From IMG/VR virus record IMGVR_UViG_3300029268_000067, positions 1 through 35,178 of that record: a DNA stretch of 35,178 bases, one strand, 5' to 3'. The notes under the pieces were generated by a model, which saw only the letters and a list, made by a program, of their open reading frames with translations, searched no databases and was not told the DNA's origin. The number at the start of each line of letters is the position of its first letter. Positions within the stretch are counted from its first letter, which is position 1. The translations under genes and the position numbers were made by a program. Below, piece by piece: positions 32,924 through 35,178 of the stretch. The DNA is from a virus.

Positions 32924-33008
32924 CTTAACAAGGAGTTAAAGCGATGTTAAAAATTGGTTTTGGAAAAAGAATTGCTTAACAAGTTAGTTAAAGGGGTTGT
33001 TAAAAACA
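32924..33008 (+). repeat. tandem 51-bp-spaced repeat with TTAAC/GTTAA palindromes over the transcription start
   Basis: Two copies, beginning at 32924 and 32975, share CTTAACAAG-(N2-3)-GTTAAAG-(N4)-TGTTAAAAA. Each holds an inverted repeat: TTAAC (32925-32929)/GTTAA (32935-32939) and TTAAC (32976-32980)/GTTAA (32987-32991). The first covers the predicted start of transcription from the sigma70 promoter, a typical operator site. They could also form weak RNA hairpins that hide the SD within the first loop. Confidence 0.6.
32944..32979 (+). CDS. 11-codon leader ORF with a full Shine-Dalgarno
   Basis: MLKIGFGKRIA, preceded by AAGGAG 8 nt before the ATG, the best SD in the whole window, and about 20 nt downstream of the inferred start of transcription. 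The peptide is too short to classify. Its stop overlaps the second TTAAC palindrome, so translation could affect folding of the leader RNA. It may be a leader peptide for the GNAT gene or a chance ORF. Confidence 0.35.
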   Translation: MLKIGFGKRIA

Positions 33009-33066
33009 TTGTTCCTCATTAACTTCTAACCCAACTACAACAACAACATCTTAAATTTAATTATAT

Positions 33067-33606
33067 ATGAGTGATAAATCTAATGTATCTATTAGGCTGT
33101 GTATATCTCCTTCTCTTGATTATAGTGAGGAGAATGTTAAAGACTACCTTGGAAGTATCCCTTTAGGTGATTTAGGATTGGATAAGAAAGACTCTACTTC
33201 TCTACAAGTAATTGCAAAATTGGATAAGAAATGTTTTGTTGGGGATCATCCTGTATCGTTAAAGAATACCTTTTGGTGGATAGCCTATAGCGAGGCTGGT
33301 AATCCAGTAGGCTTTAGTGGGCTAAAGATGTGTAAGAAGAAAGAGAACAAGGGGTTGGGGTATTTCAGCAGGGCTGGGGTAATCAAGAGCTACAGGGGGC
33401 ATGGAACGCAAAAGAAGATGATTAAAGCACGGATCAGGAAGGCTAAGGAACTTGGGCTTACTCATTGTGTGACGTATGTTAAGGGCTTCAATCTGGCTAG
33501 TGCTAACAGCCTTATCTCATGTGGGTTTAAGCTCTACAACCCTCACTACAAATGGGGTGGTAAGACAGCTTTATATTTTGTAAAGTGTTTAGAATGTGGT
33601 AAATAG
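33067..33606 (+). CDS. GNAT-family acetyltransferase
   Basis: 179 aa. FWWIAYSEAGNPVGFSGLK (strands 2-3), then AGVIKSYRGHGTQKKMIKAR (residues 103-122), the acetyl-CoA pyrophosphate loop in R-G-H-G form (R110), then AKELGLTHCVTYV and ASANSLISCGFKLY, the usual N-terminal-of-last-strand motif. Transfers an acetyl group from acetyl-CoA; substrate unknown. Codon use shifts within the gene and includes many AGG, GGG and AAG codons unlike the late genes, suggesting a separate origin. It is set apart from the late operon by a 197-bp regulatory region with its own sigma70 promoter, so probably expressed early to modify host protein, RNA or small molecules. Confidence 0.8.
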   Translation: MSDKSNVSIRLCISPSLDYSEENVKDYLGSIPLGDLGLDKKDSTSLQVIAKLDKKCFVGDHPVSLKNTFWWIAYSEAGNPVGFSGLKMCKKKENKGLGYFSRAGVIKSYRGHGTQKKMIKARIRKAKELGLTHCVTYVKGFNLASANSLISCGFKLYNPHYKWGGKTALYFVKCLECGK

Positions 33607-33749
33607 GTTAAACGACATTGTGGATAATGATGCAGGAAGTATGTATAAACGAGGTCGGTGACGTTTTATTTTTTAAGACTCTTTAAAGACTCTGATAAGA
33701 CCCCCCTTAAAGGTTTTTGGGTAAAAAATCTGAGAAGGTGAATACGTAT

Positions 33750-33811
33750 TGAGCGACAGCGAATTCCCCCCTATCGGTCATCAATTATCAGGTTGGGGGG
33801 CCCCACGCTCA
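33750..33811. repeat. two-step inverted repeat with C6/G6 arms
   Basis: Outer arms TGAGCG (33750-33755) and CGCTCA (33806-33811), inner arms CCCCCC (33766-33771) and GGGGGG (33795-33800), with 23 nt between the inner arms. It could form a cruciform or RNA hairpin. Possible roles are a processing or recombination site or a terminator-like structure; no U-run follows. Confidence 0.55.
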
Positions 33812-34218
33812 AAGCCACCAGCCAGGCCACCGAATAAACGCAAACCGTTGATTTCCAACGCTTCAGAATATATATTTCCAATATTCCACCGCTTGTTTCG
33901 CCTTATTTGCACCGGAGCAGCCTTGCTTTGATGCCCAGCCAGACCGCCAAACATATCGCCACGCTTGCGAGCATCCTACCATTTTCACTATCACGCCCAT
34001 ACTATTGATTACCCTATATCATATCACATTCTCAAAAATTTTTTCCTTTACGCTCGTAACCTTTCTTTAACTTGTTTGTCTTCTCTCCGCTCATCTTCTT
34101 CTCTTGTTCGTTGTATGTTGTTTGATCTTATCAATTTATATGTTGTAGATCATTCTATAACGCTCACTTCGTTCGCTTCATGTTGTGGTCGTTCGCCTAT
34201 CGGCTCACTATCATCGTT

Positions 34219-34480
34219 GGGCGCGAATTAAAAATCAATTTTCAGTTTGCCGCAGCACGTACCGGATGGGTGCAAATTGATTCTTGAATTGCAGTTGAGC
34301 AGCACGGGCGCGAAAGTTGAAAATCGTTTTTCAAATAGTTTCACCACGCCGGCCATGTGCTAATTGATTCTTAATTAGTAGTTAAGTAGCACTTGGGCGA
34401 GAATGATAAATCACTTGCAAATGTCTGGGCCGAGTGTGGACCGATAAAGCCTTCCCACTATTTGCAAATGCTTTCCCAAA
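34219..34480. repeat. three degenerate tandem units of about 87 bp
   Basis: Units begin with GGGCGCGAA at 34219 and 34306 and GGGCGAGAA at 34395. The first two also share a 36-bp core, 34270-34305 and 34357-34392, of the form GTGC-AATTGATTCTT-AATT...GTT-AG-AGCAC with GTGC/GCAC ends that can pair. The third unit keeps the unit start and A/T-rich middle but loses the core. Iteron-like; could be a replication, packaging or protein-binding array. Confidence 0.7.
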
Positions 34481-34649
34481 TCTGCGGCAAATGTGAAACC
34501 TAATTACCGCTTATTCGCCGCAAATTGATAACACGCTTACAGCCCTTGGGCTACGCTTTGATTGTTTGACCATATAAACGCAAGTGCCTGATTTTCAACA
34601 ATTTATGCAATATTCAAAATGATTGGCTATGGTGACACCTTGAAAAAAT

Positions 34650-34708
34650 AAAAACGCCTTATATCGCAAAATTAACAAGGTTATCAGATTGCAGAAAATG
34701 GCGTTTTT
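34650..34708. terminator. inverted repeat AAAAACGCC/GGCGTTTTT
   Basis: Nine-bp arms at 34650-34658 and 34700-34708 with a 41-nt loop. Read on + it ends in TTTTT, and on - likewise, as in a bidirectional intrinsic terminator, though the loop is long. It lies 114 bp before the first small ORF of the last segment. Confidence 0.4.
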
Positions 34709-34821
34709 GCCTTTAGCAAATACCGTGCCAACCTGTAAAGATGGCCGAAAATATATTTTCTTTTATTTTCACTAATTCGCTTGCCCTTTGCACCCGCCCG
34801 ATTTATTCTTTTATCTCAATC

Positions 34822-34914
34822 ATGAGCCTCACCCAACTCCAAGCCGCCCTTGAGCTTTTCTGCTTTTTAGTGATTCCCGCTCTCATGCTGGCTTTCACTA
34901 TCACCAAAAAATAA
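34822..34914 (+). CDS. very small single-TM protein
   Basis: 30 aa: a short helix, then FCFLVIPALMLAFTI (residues 13-27) as one membrane segment, and a basic end (TKK). Leader is TTTTATCTCAATC with no SD, like other genes in the window. G/C-rich codons (CTC, CAA, GCC) differ from the late genes. A real gene is plausible because it aligns in style and spacing with the next ORF 24 bp later; the function is unknown. Confidence 0.45.
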   Translation: MSLTQLQAALELFCFLVIPALMLAFTITKK

Positions 34915-34938
34915 AACACACCCAACACCAACAAAAAC

Positions 34939-35178
34939 ATGAGCACCAAAAACCTCGAAACCCTGACAACCGCACCAATCCCGCACCCGACCAAGCTCGC
35001 GATCTGGCTTGCCGATGCGATCTTCTCCGAACACCGGAAAACTGACGGCACTTGCAATGTCTCCGACTCAGCACTTAACCAGATTGCCCGTTATCTTCCT
35101 GCCAACGTGGAGCCGCTTTTCTGGAAATCCCTCAACCGCAAACGCAACGCCGCCGAGATTGCCGCCGCCCAACGCAAA
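34939..35178 (+). CDS. N-terminal part of an unknown protein, cut by the window end
   Basis: 80 codons open to the last base without a stop. Starts MSTKNLETLTTAPIPHPTKL and contains LAIWLADAIFSEHR and SALNQIARYLPANVEPLFWK, suggesting a helical soluble protein, not recognised. GC content is visibly higher than in the late region (runs of CGC, GCC, ACC codons). Preceded by AACACCAACAAAAAC, an A-rich leader without SD. If the genome is circular, this is an early-region gene upstream of RNAP. Confidence 0.6.
   Translation, partial: MSTKNLETLTTAPIPHPTKLAIWLADAIFSEHRKTDGTCNVSDSALNQIARYLPANVEPLFWKSLNRKRNAAEIAAAQRK

Larger units (their letters stand above)
33607..34821. other. 1.2-kb region without a credible gene; possible genome-end region
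   Basis: No ORF here looks like a protein: the longest (33749-33931 and 33965-34231) run through hairpins and pyrimidine-rich DNA. Contents in order: directly repeated AAGACTCT (33678-33696), a C-run/T-run segment near 33700-33722 (CCCCCCTTAAAGG...), a long hairpin at 33750-33811, degenerate repeat copies at 33833 and 34573, a pyrimidine-rich tract about 34061-34110, three ~87-bp tandem units from 34219, and an inverted repeat at 34650-34708. It lies between the right end of the late region and new small genes. This fits terminal repeats plus packaging or origin signals of a T7-like genome closed into a circle, but no boundary can be proved here. Confidence 0.6.

Noticed and set aside
33749-33931. 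60-aa frame in the gene-free region
   Set aside because: It passes through the C6/G6 hairpin and repeat copy, with no protein-like pattern or leader.
33965-34231. 88-aa frame rich in Leu, Ser and His
   Set aside because: Derives from a pyrimidine-rich tract and repeat units; no credible start region.
34803-35057. 84-aa minus-strand frame at the right edge
   Set aside because: Opposes two + strand ORFs whose leaders match the rest of the phage; Val/Leu-rich shadow.
1-35178. Lysogeny module (integrase, repressor, att site)
   Set aside because: No integrase, repressor or tRNA-like target was seen; the gene set is that of a lytic T7-like phage.

Overview
The window is most of a T7-like podovirus genome (Autographiviridae-type), and every supported gene lies on the + strand. 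The gene order follows phage T7 almost step for step: RNA polymerase (3' end only), ssDNA-binding protein, endonuclease I, primase-helicase, DNA polymerase, 5' exonuclease, gp6.7-like protein, portal, scaffold, major capsid, tail tubular A and B, gp13, gp14, gp15 and gp16 core proteins, tail fibre, holin candidate, small terminase and large terminase. No integrase, tRNA or CRISPR array was seen. The host cannot be named. An ADP-heptose:LPS-transferase-like gene, a lipoprotein and an amidase endolysin fit a Gram-negative host. Almost no gene has a Shine-Dalgarno sequence; starts follow short A/T-rich leaders, which suggests a host lineage that relies little on SD pairing.

Layout. 1-7525 is the replication and nucleotide module (RNAP end, SSB, endonuclease I, primase-helicase, a small basic ORF, an FkbM-type methyltransferase, DNA polymerase, a LAGLIDADG homing endonuclease, exonuclease, a possible nucleotide pyrophosphohydrolase). 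7538-11007 holds small virion or accessory genes, including a gp6.7-like protein, a beta-rich decoration-like protein, a 365-aa lectin/LamG-like protein, a one-TM protein, a small conserved basic protein and a lipoprotein. 11009-27131 is the head, tail and ejection-core module. 27173-32869 is the fibre, lysis, packaging and surface-glycan module: fibre, holin candidate, small terminase, HNH protein, GT9 glycosyltransferase, FkbM methyltransferase, large terminase, amidase and a conserved small ORF. 32870-33606 has a strong sigma70-type promoter with duplicated palindromes, an 11-codon leader ORF and a GNAT acetyltransferase. 33607-34821 is about 1.2 kb without a credible gene, rich in repeats and hairpins. 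From 34822 two small GC-richer ORFs begin, the second cut by the window end.

Because terminase and lysis genes are followed by a non-coding repeat region, then new small genes, while the window begins inside RNAP, the simplest reading is a circularised (or concatemer-derived) assembly. On this reading 33.6-34.8 kb contains the genome ends and the last 0.4 kb is the start of the early region. This is inference.

Points that depart from T7: the endolysin sits after the large terminase rather than between genes 3 and 4; the cell-wall lytic domain is a GH24-like lysozyme at the C-terminus of the gp15 equivalent rather than the N-terminus of gp16; two FkbM methyltransferases and a GT9 transferase are embedded in core operons; and a 21-bp motif shared upstream of the capsid and fibre genes is a good candidate for the phage's own RNAP promoter.
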